Source of the DNA: Candidatus Eremiobacterota bacterium
Lineage (GTDB): Bacteria; Vulcanimicrobiota; CADAWZ01; Ess09-12
Assembly (NCBI GenBank): GCA_031082125.1
Contig: JAVHLM010000021.1
Span: 81,764 to 145,763, forward strand
Length of the DNA: 64,000 bases
Direction of reading: 5' to 3'
The position numbers and the translations under genes are program-made. The number at the start of each line of letters is the position of its first letter. Position 1 is the stretch's first letter. Shown one piece after another: positions 25,557-34,438 of this stretch. The notes under the pieces were generated by a model that saw only the letters and a list, made by a program, of their open reading frames with translations, was not told the DNA's origin and ran no database searches.

Positions 25557-26028
25557 GAGAGTCATCTCCTTTCATGGGGGAGTGTTTTTTCTCCCTCCCT
25601 CTCATACCTCTGATCTCCCTGAAATATTTCCTCTTTTCCGGGATGTTGCCATTTTGCTTCTGATATATTACCGGAATAAGAACGAAATGTTAACGTTCTG
25701 TAAACGGCAGCCCCCTTTGCTTGAATAAAAATCAAATTGTTGCCAGATTGCTCTTTTTATTGCCGATTTGTAAAAATACTGCCGTTGTTTTATGGAAAAG
25801 CCCGGGTGGCGCGGAACTTCCTCACGACCGTGATGAGAGCTCCATAAAGTAGTTCGCCGGCCCTCTCCTTATCCCTCCCGCTGAGCAGGCTCGCAGGGAA
25901 AAAGGATTTCCGGGAGCCTTTAATGAATTAAAAATCATCAGAAAATTTACCACCATATCATAAAGAGAGAAAAATCCTTCCACGGGGTAATGTTCTGATG
26001 CCCAGTAATCCCATCGCCAGGAGCATTT
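25557..26028. other. Divergent promoter region between serpin and lysine operon
   Basis: 472 bases, AT-rich between about 25620 and 25800, with no gene. It holds the serpin promoter (25665-25693) and an inverted repeat GAACG / CGTTC around GTTAAC (near 25680-25698). I could not find a convincing plus-strand promoter for the lysine operon or a riboswitch fold, though TTGCTC and TTGTAA words are present near 25750-25775. Confidence 0.5.
25665..25693 (-). promoter_or_regulatory. Candidate promoter of the serpin gene
   Basis: On the minus strand TTAACA (25693-25688) and TAATAT (25670-25665) are spaced by 17 bases. The whole stretch GTTAACATTTCGT...CGGTAATAT resembles the element at 3954-3982. 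Confidence 0.55.
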
Positions 26029-27354
26029 ATGAAGCATAAGATCGGGATCCGGCGCGAAGACAAGAACCAGTGGGAGCGGCGGGCGCCCCTGTCTCCCGAG
26101 CAGATCCAGCATCTGATTGAAAAGGACGGCCTGGAGGTCATCGTTCAACCCTCGCCGATCCGCGTATTTCCCGATGAGGCATACGGGAAGGCGGGAGCCA
26201 CCATCGATGAAGACCTCTCCCGTTGCTCTGTGGTCATTGGGATTAAAGAGATACCTCCTTCCCTCCTTCATGAGAGAACTACCTATATTTTCTTCTCCCA
26301 CACCATCAAGGGCCAGTCCCATAATATGCCCATGCTCCGGAGGCTCAGGGAGCTCCGCTGCCAGGTCATTGATTTTGAGCTTATCAAGGACGAGAATGAC
26401 CGGAGGCTCATATTCTTCGGATATTACGCGGGGCTTGCCGGGATGATTGACATGCTGTGGGCTCTGGGCCAGCGCCTTCTGTGGGAGGGAATGGACACGC
26501 CCTTCAAGCAGATTCTGCCTGCCCACAAGTATGCAAATCTTGAGGAAGCCCGCAGAGCTATTATCAGAATCGCCGATCTGATAGGACGGGATGGCCTGCC
26601 GGAGAGCCTTGTCCCCCTGGTGTGCGGTTTTACAGGCTACGGAAGGGTATCGCAGGGTGCCCAGGAGATCTACGATCTCCTCCCGGTGCAGGAGATCCCC
26701 CCTTCTCACCTTCCCAGTCTCTTCGAAAGGGCCAGTCTTCTGCCGAATATCCTCTTCAAGACAGTGTTCAGGGAAGAGAATACCGTCGAGCCCGTGTGGC
26801 CCGACCGCTCATTCGACCTGCAGGATTATTACCGCTCCCCGGAGCACTACCGCTCCCGCTTCTCCCGCTTCCTTCCCTCTCTTACGGTCATCGCAAACTG
26901 CATCTACTGGGAGCCCCGGTATCCCAAGCTCATCACGAAAAAGGATATGAAGGATCTTTATGAAAGTGAGAAAACGCCTCGCCTGAGGGTTATCGGCGAT
27001 ATTTCCTGCGATGTCGATGGAGCGATTGAAGCCACCGTCAAGTACACCACCCCGAGCAGCCCCGTGTTCGTCTACAACCCTGAGACAGGAGAGGCCACCG
27101 ACGGATGGGAGGGCAGGGGGCCCGTCGTCCTTGCAGTGGATAACCTTCCCTGCGAGCTCCCCGTCGAATCATCGAGGATGTTCGGGGAAGTGCTCCTTGC
27201 CTGGGTGCCTCACCTTGCAAGGGCAGACTATGAAGGGCCCGTCGAAGGTTGTGAGCTTCCCCTCCCGGTGAAGAAGGCATTAATCCTCTACAAGGGCGAG
27301 TTTACCGAGGCATACCGTCATATGGAAGATTTCCTCAAAGAAAAATCCCATTGA
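26029..27354 (+). CDS. Lysine-2-oxoglutarate reductase (saccharopine-forming)
   Basis: 441 residues. ATG 26029 has AGGAG five bases upstream. It matches the N-terminal reductase half of the bifunctional eukaryotic enzyme AASS along its length: GIRREDKNQWERRAPLSP, FFSHTIKGQSHNMPML, the nucleotide-binding G-F-T-G-Y-G-R-V-S-Q-G-A-Q, and N-C-I-Y-W-E-P-R-Y-P-K-L. It condenses lysine with 2-oxoglutarate using NADPH to give saccharopine. Stand-alone bacterial forms are uncommon. The saccharopine dehydrogenase partner follows 33 bases later. It is the first gene of a long plus-strand run. Confidence 0.92.
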   Translation: MKHKIGIRREDKNQWERRAPLSPEQIQHLIEKDGLEVIVQPSPIRVFPDEAYGKAGATIDEDLSRCSVVIGIKEIPPSLLHERTTYIFFSHTIKGQSHNMPMLRRLRELRCQVIDFELIKDENDRRLIFFGYYAGLAGMIDMLWALGQRLLWEGMDTPFKQILPAHKYANLEEARRAIIRIADLIGRDGLPESLVPLVCGFTGYGRVSQGAQEIYDLLPVQEIPPSHLPSLFERASLLPNILFKTVFREENTVEPVWPDRSFDLQDYYRSPEHYRSRFSRFLPSLTVIANCIYWEPRYPKLITKKDMKDLYESEKTPRLRVIGDISCDVDGAIEATVKYTTPSSPVFVYNPETGEATDGWEGRGPVVLAVDNLPCELPVESSRMFGEVLLAWVPHLARADYEGPVEGCELPLPVKKALILYKGEFTEAYRHMEDFLKEKSH

Positions 27355-27387
27355 ATGCAATAATTAAATTCCGGAGGTCGCCGCCCT

Positions 27388-28725
27388 ATGAAGAAAAAAG
27401 TGCTTCTCCTGGGAGCAGGGCTTGTCGCAAAGCCCCTGGTGAGATATTTCTTCGAAAAGACAGGTCATGAAGTCATCATTGCCACCCGTACCGTAAAAAA
27501 GGCCGACGATCTCATCGAAGGCCACCCCCGGGGCAGGGCGCTGGCCCTCGATGCGCTGGCAGATGCCGGGGGCCTTAAAAAGGCCGTGCAGGAAGCGGAT
27601 CTGGTGATAAGCCTCCTGCCCGCCGTGCACCATCTCATCGTGGCGGAGCAATGCCTCGAGGCCGGCAAGCCCCTGGTGACCACGTCCTATGTGAGCCCCG
27701 GCATGGCGGCGCTTCATGATGAGGCCCGGCAGGCAGGGCTCCTGTTCCTGAACGAGATGGGCCTCGATCCCGGCATCGATCACATGACAGCGATGAAGCT
27801 CTTTGACGAGGCCGCCGGGAAAGGAGGCCGCATCACCGGCTTTATCTCTTACTGCGGAGGGCTCCCCGCCCCTGAAGCCAACACCAACCCCTTCGGCTAC
27901 AAGTTTTCCTGGAGCCCCAGGGCGGTATTGCTCGCGGCAAAAAGGCCTGCGCATTTTCTCCGCGACGGAAAGGAAGTGAAGGTCTCCTCTGAAGATCTCT
28001 TCCTCAACTGCGAAAAGGTGGTCATCCCTGGCCTTGGAGAGTTCGAGGGGTACCCGAACAGGGATTCCATGAGCTATCTTGCGACCTATAACCTCACCGG
28101 CATGAAGACAATGTTCCGGGGCACCCTGAGGAACAAGACCCATTGCGAGAGCTGGAAGCAGATAGTGGACCTGGGCCTCCTTGACGAGGAAAAGCTCCAT
28201 GACCTCCCGGGAAAGACTTACCGCCAATTTATGGCAGAATTGCTGGGAGTGACGGAGGAGCATGTTGAAAAAGAGATGGCCTCGCGCCTCAAGATTTCAA
28301 AGGATTCCCTGCTGATACAGAAGCTCGAGTGGCTCGGCTTCCTGGGAAGCGACATGATACCGCTTCAGGAGGCCTGCGCTCTCGACGTGCTGAGCCACAG
28401 GCTCAATGAGAAGCTCAAGTATGAAAAAGGGGAAAGGGACATGGTGGTCCTGCAGCACGAGGTCACCGTCGAGTACCCCTCGGAAAAGAGAAGCGAGAGG
28501 CGCTTCAGCACCCTCATCGATTACGGCATTCCCCATGGGGATTCTGCGATGGCCCGCACCGTGAGCCTGCCGGCGGCCATCGCCTCCCGGATGATCCTGG
28601 ACGGGGAGGTGTCCCTCACGGGCGTCCATATCCCTGTGCAGAAGGAGTTCTATGAGCCCGTGCTCGCGGAACTTCAGGATCTGGGGATCCTCTTCGAAGA
28701 GAGAACGGCAGAGCTTTTGGCATAG
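27388..28725 (+). CDS. Saccharopine dehydrogenase (glutamate-forming)
   Basis: 445 residues. GGAGG lies upstream of ATG 27388. N-terminal Rossmann motif LLLGAGLVAKPL, then LLPAVHHLIVAEQC, TTSYVSPGM, and NEMGLDPGIDHMTAM, all typical of the saccharopine dehydrogenase half of AASS and yeast Lys9. It oxidises saccharopine to 2-aminoadipate semialdehyde and glutamate. Paired with the reductase it can run lysine degradation, or the last steps of fungal-type lysine synthesis in reverse. The downstream glutaryl-CoA dehydrogenase favours degradation. Confidence 0.92.
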   Translation: MKKKVLLLGAGLVAKPLVRYFFEKTGHEVIIATRTVKKADDLIEGHPRGRALALDALADAGGLKKAVQEADLVISLLPAVHHLIVAEQCLEAGKPLVTTSYVSPGMAALHDEARQAGLLFLNEMGLDPGIDHMTAMKLFDEAAGKGGRITGFISYCGGLPAPEANTNPFGYKFSWSPRAVLLAAKRPAHFLRDGKEVKVSSEDLFLNCEKVVIPGLGEFEGYPNRDSMSYLATYNLTGMKTMFRGTLRNKTHCESWKQIVDLGLLDEEKLHDLPGKTYRQFMAELLGVTEEHVEKEMASRLKISKDSLLIQKLEWLGFLGSDMIPLQEACALDVLSHRLNEKLKYEKGERDMVVLQHEVTVEYPSEKRSERRFSTLIDYGIPHGDSAMARTVSLPAAIASRMILDGEVSLTGVHIPVQKEFYEPVLAELQDLGILFEERTAELLA

Positions 28726-28782
28726 AGCCGCCGGGAGAACCCCCGGAATCCATCGATAATTCACCAAGCGGGGAGTGATATA

Positions 28783-30330
28783 ATGGCACGGATATTCGAG
28801 CATCAGGGAAAGAGCCTCCTGGGAGCCTTCTCCATCAATGTGCCTGAAGGGAGCACTGCAGGGACAGCGGAGGAAGCCGCAATAATTTTTGAAAAACTGC
28901 AGAAGCCTGTCGTCATCAAGGCGCAGACCTGGACTACCGGGAGGGCCCAGTCGGGAGGGATAAAATTCGCGGGCTCGGCTGAAGAGGCCAGGGCTGCCGC
29001 CTCGGCCATTCTTGGAAGCACCATCAAGGGGTTCACCGTCACAGAGGTGAGGGTGGAGGAGAAGCTCGATATCGCCAGGGAGTTTTACGCGGGCGTCATC
29101 ATCGACGATAACGGCAAGCAGCCCCTTCTCCTTTTCAGCTCCGTGGGGGGTACGGGAATCGAGGAGATTGCCGCCCTCCACCCCGATAAGGTGGTGAAAT
29201 ATCCCATAGATATCATCGAGGGGCTTGAAGAGTTCAAAGCCAGGGACCTTGTGAGGGAGACAGGAATCTCCGGGAAGCTCCAGGTGGACCTGGCATCCCT
29301 TCTCGTGAAGCTCTACAGGCTGTGCAGGAGTTACGAGATGCGCTCGGCCGAGATAAATCCCCTCGTGCTGGCTTCAGACGGCAGGCTCTATGCGGCGGAC
29401 TGCCACATGGCGCTTGATGACTATGCAGTCTTCAGGCACCCCGACTGCGGCATCGAGATCGCGCGCGATCTTTCCAATCCCCCTTCGGCGCTTGATAAAA
29501 TCGCCTTCAATGTCGAGAAGGGAGATTACCGGGGCACCTTCTATTTCATCCAGCTCGAAAGGGATTTCAGCAGGGAGGAGAATTACGTGGGCTTTCACGG
29601 CGCCGGCGGCGGCGGCTCCATGATGAGCATGGATGCCGTGCTGGCTGCTGGCTTCAAAATTGCCAATTTCTGCGATACGAGCGGCAATCCCCCCGCCTCG
29701 AAGGTGTACCGCGCCGCGAAGATCATTCTCTCTCAGAGGCACATAGTGGGATATTTCGGCTCAGGCTCCGGCGTGGCGAGCCAGGAGCAGTTTCATTCCG
29801 CCAGGGGCCTCTTGAAGGCATTCATGGAGGATAACCTCCAGGTCCCGGCGGTGATCCGCCTGGGGGGCAACCAGGAGGAAAAGGCGATGGAGCTCTTTTC
29901 CCGCTTCGGCCCGCGCCTCGCGGTGCCCGTCGAGTGCTACGGCAAGGACACCTCTGCCGTCACCTGTGCCGGGCGCCTGAAAGCCCTCACTGCTGAGAGG
30001 GAAAAGCCCGAATCGCCGGTGAAGCCGGAGCGTGCCGCCGAAACCGTAAAGTCCTACAGCTTTAAAACGGTGACAGGGGGAGAGGTCTCCTTTGACTACA
30101 CAAGATGCGGGGCCTGTGAGAGCAAAGCGTGCAGCGAGGAATGCATCCCGAAGATCCTGAAGCTGGAAGAGGGGAGACCCGTTCTTGCCATCACCGCCGA
30201 AGAGGCGGCAAAGGGAAAATGCATCGAGTGCCTGGCCTGTGAGCTTGAGTGCCTGGACAGGGGAAAAGGCGGGGCTCGCATAGATCTCCCCATCCCTGGC
30301 CTGGAGGAATACAGGGGGGAGGGCAGATGA
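28783..30330 (+). CDS. Succinyl/citryl-CoA synthetase beta-like subunit with ferredoxin-type tail
   Basis: 515 residues, over 100 longer than a usual SucC. Residues 1-230 are the ATP-grasp domain (VVIKAQTWTTGRAQSGG, SAEINPLVL). Residues 240-410 are the CoA-ligase domain (HGAGGGGSMMSMD, GNPPASKVYRAAKIIL). Residues 435-500 carry eight Cys in two clusters, C-x2-C-x4-C-x3-C from C442 and C-x2-C-x2-C-x3-C, like a two-[4Fe-4S] ferredoxin. The family joins CoA to succinate or citrate with ATP or GTP. The adjoining citryl-CoA-lyase-like gene argues for citrate or a homologue as substrate. The ferredoxin tail has no role in the known reaction. ATG follows GGGGAG. Confidence 0.85.
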   Translation: MARIFEHQGKSLLGAFSINVPEGSTAGTAEEAAIIFEKLQKPVVIKAQTWTTGRAQSGGIKFAGSAEEARAAASAILGSTIKGFTVTEVRVEEKLDIAREFYAGVIIDDNGKQPLLLFSSVGGTGIEEIAALHPDKVVKYPIDIIEGLEEFKARDLVRETGISGKLQVDLASLLVKLYRLCRSYEMRSAEINPLVLASDGRLYAADCHMALDDYAVFRHPDCGIEIARDLSNPPSALDKIAFNVEKGDYRGTFYFIQLERDFSREENYVGFHGAGGGGSMMSMDAVLAAGFKIANFCDTSGNPPASKVYRAAKIILSQRHIVGYFGSGSGVASQEQFHSARGLLKAFMEDNLQVPAVIRLGGNQEEKAMELFSRFGPRLAVPVECYGKDTSAVTCAGRLKALTAEREKPESPVKPERAAETVKSYSFKTVTGGEVSFDYTRCGACESKACSEECIPKILKLEEGRPVLAITAEEAAKGKCIECLACELECLDRGKGGARIDLPIPGLEEYRGEGR

Positions 30331-30331
30331 C

Positions 30332-31240
30332 ATGGCAATCCTGATTGATGAACACAAAAAAGTGCTGATCCAGGGAATCACGGGCCGCGAAGGGATGGCC
30401 CGCGCAAAGCTGATGATCGAGTACGGGACCTCTGTCGTTGCCGGCTGCACTCCCGGTAAGGGGGGGCAGGTGGTCCATGAAATCCCGGTCTACGATACGG
30501 TGAAAGAAGTGGTCAGGGAAAAAGGGACAATAGATATAAGCGTCATCTTCGTTCCCGCGCCCCTCGTGCGGGATGCCGTCCTCGAGGCCTTTGACGCCGG
30601 CGTCAGGCTCGCCGTCATCATTCCCGACAGGGTGCCCGTCTATGATGTCATGGAGATAGCCCATTATGCGAAGAAGAACAATGCCCGCTTCCTGGGGCCC
30701 AACACCCTGGGGACCCTGAGCCCCGGGAAAGGCGTGCTCGGCATGATGGGCGGCAGGGCCGCAATGGCGAAGAAACTGTTCAACCCGGGGCCCGTGGGAA
30801 TCACCTCCCGGAGCGGCGGCATCACCTCGTCCCTGGCCTATTATCTGAATAAAAACGGCATCGGGCAGACAACCCTCGTCCATGTGGGCGGAGACTCAAT
30901 CGTGGGCCTTCCTCATCCCGAGATTGTGAGGCTCTTCCAGCATGATCCCGACACGAAGCTTGTCGTGATGTTCGGCGAGATTGGCGGCTCCCAGGAGGAG
31001 CAGGTGGCCGACCTCATTGATAAGGGGGAGTTCACCAAGCCCCTGGTAGCTTTCATCGGCGGCAAGGCGGCAAAGGAGGGGACAAGGTTCTCCCATGCCG
31101 GCGCCATTGTGGAGGGTAACCGGGGGAGCCATCACGGCAAGGTGAAAAGGCTCAGGGAGGTGGGAGCCCACGTCGTGGACGACTTCGACAAAATCCCGGA
31201 AGTCACGAAGAAAGTATTGGAAGAAACGGGAAGCATATAA
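30332..31240 (+). CDS. Succinyl/citryl-CoA synthetase alpha-like subunit
   Basis: 302 residues, normal for SucD. QGITGREGMARAK is the CoA-binding Rossmann start, GPNTLGTLSPGK and TSRSGGITSSLAYYL follow, and the phosphorylated His is H255 in RFSHAGAIVEG. The start lies one base past the beta-subunit stop, so the two are made together. It carries the phosphohistidine and binds CoA. The same fold serves succinyl-CoA synthetase and the citryl-CoA synthetase of Hydrogenobacter. Confidence 0.88.
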   Translation: MAILIDEHKKVLIQGITGREGMARAKLMIEYGTSVVAGCTPGKGGQVVHEIPVYDTVKEVVREKGTIDISVIFVPAPLVRDAVLEAFDAGVRLAVIIPDRVPVYDVMEIAHYAKKNNARFLGPNTLGTLSPGKGVLGMMGGRAAMAKKLFNPGPVGITSRSGGITSSLAYYLNKNGIGQTTLVHVGGDSIVGLPHPEIVRLFQHDPDTKLVVMFGEIGGSQEEQVADLIDKGEFTKPLVAFIGGKAAKEGTRFSHAGAIVEGNRGSHHGKVKRLREVGAHVVDDFDKIPEVTKKVLEETGSI

Positions 31241-31265
31241 ATACACAATCCATCAAGGGGGAGCC

Positions 31266-32042
31266 ATGGGAGACAATCATTGGAAAAGTGCAGTGACAAG
31301 CATTGAGCCCAACAAGGTCCTCATAAGGGGATATCCCATCGAGGAGCTCATGGGCACCATAAGCTACGGCCAGGCCCTCTATCTCCTCCTCAAGGGGGAG
31401 CTTCCCCCTGGCAGCAGGGGCAAAATAATAGACGCCATCCTCCTCTCGTCGGTCGATCACGGCCCCAAGGCCCCGTCGTGCAATGCGGCGATCATGGCCG
31501 CCTCGACGGGGGCGCCGATAAATGCCGCCCTCTCGGCAGGCATCCTCTCCATCAACCAGTTTCACGGGGGGGCCATAGAGAACTGCATGCATGCCATCCT
31601 GGAAGTGGAGAAGAAGATGAGGGAGAGGAGCCTCCCCCTCCGGGACGCGGTGAAAGAGCTTCTCTCGGAATACAAGTCGCGGAAAGAGAGGGTCGCAGGG
31701 TTAGGACACAGGATTCACACAAATGATCCAAGGACAGCGAAGCTCTTTGACCTGGCCCATCAATACGGCCTCTCAGGAAAGCATATCGAGATCCTCAAGG
31801 CCATGGAGGAGGAGCTCAAAAGCTCAGGCAAAGGGCTTCCCATCAACGTTGACGGCGCAATCGCGGCACTTCTCTGCGAGCTTGAGATTGAGCCCTCCCT
31901 GGCCAATGCCTTCTTCATCATGTCCAGGCTTCCGGGCCTCCTCGCCCATGTCAGGGAGGAGAAGGAGCGCTACAAGCCCATGAGGGTTATCGACACGGAG
32001 GACTGGGAATACGACGGGCCGCCTGAAAGGCACTTGAAATAG
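31266..32042 (+). CDS. Citryl-CoA lyase-like short citrate synthase family protein
   Basis: 258 residues, far shorter than citrate synthase (about 370-430) but equal to the stand-alone citryl-CoA lyase of Hydrogenobacter. The catalytic triad of the family is retained: H100 in QFHGGA, H148 in GLGHRIH, and D196 in NVDGAIA. It should cleave a citryl-CoA-type thioester to acetyl-CoA and a 2-oxo acid, or run in reverse. Placed directly after the two synthetase subunits, it completes a two-step ATP-dependent citrate (or homocitrate) cleavage set. GGGGGAG precedes ATG. Confidence 0.85.
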   Translation: MGDNHWKSAVTSIEPNKVLIRGYPIEELMGTISYGQALYLLLKGELPPGSRGKIIDAILLSSVDHGPKAPSCNAAIMAASTGAPINAALSAGILSINQFHGGAIENCMHAILEVEKKMRERSLPLRDAVKELLSEYKSRKERVAGLGHRIHTNDPRTAKLFDLAHQYGLSGKHIEILKAMEEELKSSGKGLPINVDGAIAALLCELEIEPSLANAFFIMSRLPGLLAHVREEKERYKPMRVIDTEDWEYDGPPERHLK

Positions 32043-32058
32043 GAAAGGAGCCATCACG

Positions 32059-32610
32059 ATGAAAGAAAGACTGAAAGAGCTTATCCCGGAATTCGGCCTG
32101 ATAGGCGATGAGAGCCTGCGGGACAAAGTCATAGGCGTCTGGATCGATGCAATGAAGGGGGGGGGCTGGGAAATCGAAGACCTCGAGAAGATTCCCTTCA
32201 CCCTCCTGATCCCCGACTGCCCCGCCAATTTCATCGAGCATACGAGAGGCGTGGTGCAGGTAAGCCACGGCGCGGCGAAAATCATGACGGGGCTTTACGG
32301 GAAGAGGCTCCCCCTCTCGATGGATTACCTTGTGGCCGGCGCCCTGCTCCACGACATCGGCAAATTGCTGGAATATGAGAGAAAGGACGGAAAGTACGTG
32401 CAGAGCAAGTGCGGCAAGGCCCTGAGGCATCCCTTCTCGGGGCTGGGAATCGCCTTCGGGAAAGGCATTCCCGACGAGGTGCTCCACATGATCGCCACCC
32501 ACGCCAAGGAGGGCGACCTGGGGAAGCGCTCGCCGGAGTCACATATCATCCATCACGCTGATTTCACCAACTTCGAGAGCCTCAAGGCCTATATCGAGTC
32601 CGGCAGGTAG
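32059..32610 (+). CDS. HD-domain phosphohydrolase-like protein
   Basis: 183 residues. HTRGV-x-VSHGA, ALLHDIGKLL (the HD pair) and H-M-I-A-T-H plus IIHHADF form a complete HD metal site, as in HDIG phosphohydrolases. The substrate is unknown; members hydrolyse nucleotides, cyclic dinucleotides or phosphoesters. It sits 16 bases after the lyase gene and 17 before the first dehydratase, so it belongs to the operon, perhaps as a regulator or a metabolite-repair enzyme. Confidence 0.8.
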   Translation: MKERLKELIPEFGLIGDESLRDKVIGVWIDAMKGGGWEIEDLEKIPFTLLIPDCPANFIEHTRGVVQVSHGAAKIMTGLYGKRLPLSMDYLVAGALLHDIGKLLEYERKDGKYVQSKCGKALRHPFSGLGIAFGKGIPDEVLHMIATHAKEGDLGKRSPESHIIHHADFTNFESLKAYIESGR

Positions 32611-32627
32611 CAGAAAGGAGGAAGGCA

Positions 32628-33893
32628 ATGGGGAAGACATTTGCCGAGAAGGCACTGGCAAAGAAGGTGCATAAGGAGGTCATACCCGGCGAGATTGTCG
32701 TCGTGGAGCCTGAATGGCTCCTGACCCATGACAACACGTCGGCCATCGCCAAAACCTTCAAGTCCATAGGGGTGAGCAAGGTCAGGTATCCCGACCGCGC
32801 CGTCATCGTGCTGGACCACTGCGTCCCCGCGGCGACGGAGCAGTATGCCCAGAACCACAAGGCCGTGAGGGAGTTCGTGAAGGAACAGGGCATCAGGCAT
32901 TTCTTCGACATCAACTACGGCGTGTGCCACCAGGTCTTTTGCGAAGAGGGCTTCGCCCTCCCCGGCGCCGTGATTCTGGGATCGGACTCCCACACCAACA
33001 CTTACGGCGCCTTCGGGGCGCTTGCGGCCGGCATCGGCAGGAGCGAGGCGGCGGCAATCTACGCCACGGGGGAGATGTGGCTCATGGTGCCTGAAAGCAT
33101 GAAGGTTGACGTGAGGGGCAGGTTCCCCCAGGGCACCCATGCCAAGGACCTCGCCCTCAGGATACTTGGCGACATAGGCGCCGACGGCGCCCTTTACAAA
33201 TCGATGGAGTTCACCGGCGAGGCCATGAAGGCCCTGCCTCTCTCGCAGAGAATGATGCTCGCCAACATGTCGGCCGAGATGGGGGCGAAAAACGGCTTCT
33301 TCGCCCCCGACGAGCATACGCTGGCCTACCTCAAGGAGAGGGCCAAGGGCCCCTACGAGGTGATCCTTCCCGACGAGGACGCCCGGTACGAGAGCACCCT
33401 GGAGTATGATCTCTCGGTCCTCGTGCCGTACGTGGCATGCCCCCACAGCGTGGACAACGTGAAGCCTGTCACGGAGGTGCAGGGAAAGACGATACACCAG
33501 GCCCTGCTGGGGACCTGCACGAACGGGAGGCTCGACGATCTCTCCGTGGCGGCCGAGCTGCTGAAAGGAAGAAGAATCCACCCCGACGTGAGGCTCCTTG
33601 TCTTCCCGGCATCGTGGAAGGTCTACCGGGAAGCCATTCACCACGGCGTCATCGACACCCTGATAGAGAGCGGGGCCGTGGTGATGAACCCCGGGTGCGG
33701 CCCCTGCCTGGGAGCCCACGAGGGAGTGCTGGCGCCGGGAGAGGTCTGCATGTCGTCGGCCAACAGGAATTTCAAGGGCAGAATGGGGTGCAAGGAAGGG
33801 GAGATATACCTGGGCTCCCCTGCAACCGTGGCGGCTTCGGCGCTGGCCGGGAAAATAGCCGACCCCAGAGAGCTTCTTGCCGCAGCACGATAA
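32628..33893 (+). CDS. Aconitase-family dehydratase large subunit, pair 1
   Basis: 421 residues, the length of LeuC2/homoaconitase large subunits. Cluster ligands C297 (GTCTNGR), C357 and C360 (NPGCGPCLG) are present; GSDSHTNTYGAFGALAAGIG is the usual active-site segment. It binds one [4Fe-4S] cluster and isomerises a 2- to a 3-hydroxy tricarboxylic or dicarboxylic acid (citrate, homocitrate, isopropylmalate). AAAGGAGG precedes ATG. The small subunit follows after 12 bases. Confidence 0.88.
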   Translation: MGKTFAEKALAKKVHKEVIPGEIVVVEPEWLLTHDNTSAIAKTFKSIGVSKVRYPDRAVIVLDHCVPAATEQYAQNHKAVREFVKEQGIRHFFDINYGVCHQVFCEEGFALPGAVILGSDSHTNTYGAFGALAAGIGRSEAAAIYATGEMWLMVPESMKVDVRGRFPQGTHAKDLALRILGDIGADGALYKSMEFTGEAMKALPLSQRMMLANMSAEMGAKNGFFAPDEHTLAYLKERAKGPYEVILPDEDARYESTLEYDLSVLVPYVACPHSVDNVKPVTEVQGKTIHQALLGTCTNGRLDDLSVAAELLKGRRIHPDVRLLVFPASWKVYREAIHHGVIDTLIESGAVVMNPGCGPCLGAHEGVLAPGEVCMSSANRNFKGRMGCKEGEIYLGSPATVAASALAGKIADPRELLAAAR

Positions 33894-33905
33894 CGGAGGT
33901 GTGCC

Positions 33906-34400
33906 ATGATAAAAGGAAAAGTCTGGAAATACGGAGACAATGTCAATACCGACGTGATATTCCCCGGGAAATACACCTACACGGTCACTGAAAGGTCCGA
34001 GATGGCCAGGTACGCCCTCGAGGACCTGGACCCCCGCTTCGCCAAGGAGGTAAAAGCCGGCGACATCATCGTGGCGGGGAAGAATTTCGGCTGCGGCAGC
34101 TCCCGTGAGCAGGCCGCCATCTGCCTCAAACTGTCGGGCGTCGGCGCCATCATAGCCCCCTCCTTCTCCAGGATATTCTTCAGGAACGCCGTGAACGAGG
34201 GCCTTCCCCTCATCACGACCAAGGAGGCGCCGCAGCATATCGCCGATAAGGAAGAAATCGAAGTGGACTTTGAAAAAGGAGAAATCCATGGAGCGGGGAA
34301 AACCTTCGGCTTCCCCCCTCTCCCCGCCAATGTCATGGAGATAATGAACGACGGGGGCCTCATCCCCCATTTGAAGAAAAAGCTCAAGGATCAGGCATAA
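33906..34400 (+). CDS. Aconitase-family dehydratase small subunit, pair 1
   Basis: 164 residues. [13 protein letters not shown] and [13 protein letters not shown] are the swivel-domain landmarks. At the specificity loop, where archaeal homoaconitase has YLRT and isopropylmalate isomerase YLVY, this protein has Y-T-Y-T (residues 23-26), so neither substrate can be assigned from the loop. AACGGAGGTG precedes ATG. Confidence 0.88.
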   Translation: MIKGKVWKYGDNVNTDVIFPGKYTYTVTERSEMARYALEDLDPRFAKEVKAGDIIVAGKNFGCGSSREQAAICLKLSGVGAIIAPSFSRIFFRNAVNEGLPLITTKEAPQHIADKEEIEVDFEKGEIHGAGKTFGFPPLPANVMEIMNDGGLIPHLKKKLKDQA

Positions 34401-34438
34401 TATCCCATGGGGCAGAAAACAACAAGGAGGAATGAAGG

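Noticed and set aside
25557..26028. Lysine riboswitch before the lysine operon
   Set aside because: I could not find the conserved lysine-riboswitch core or a transcription-termination hairpin before 26029.
31266..32042. Full citrate synthase
   Set aside because: At 258 residues it is too short; the length and its place after the synthetase subunits match citryl-CoA lyase.
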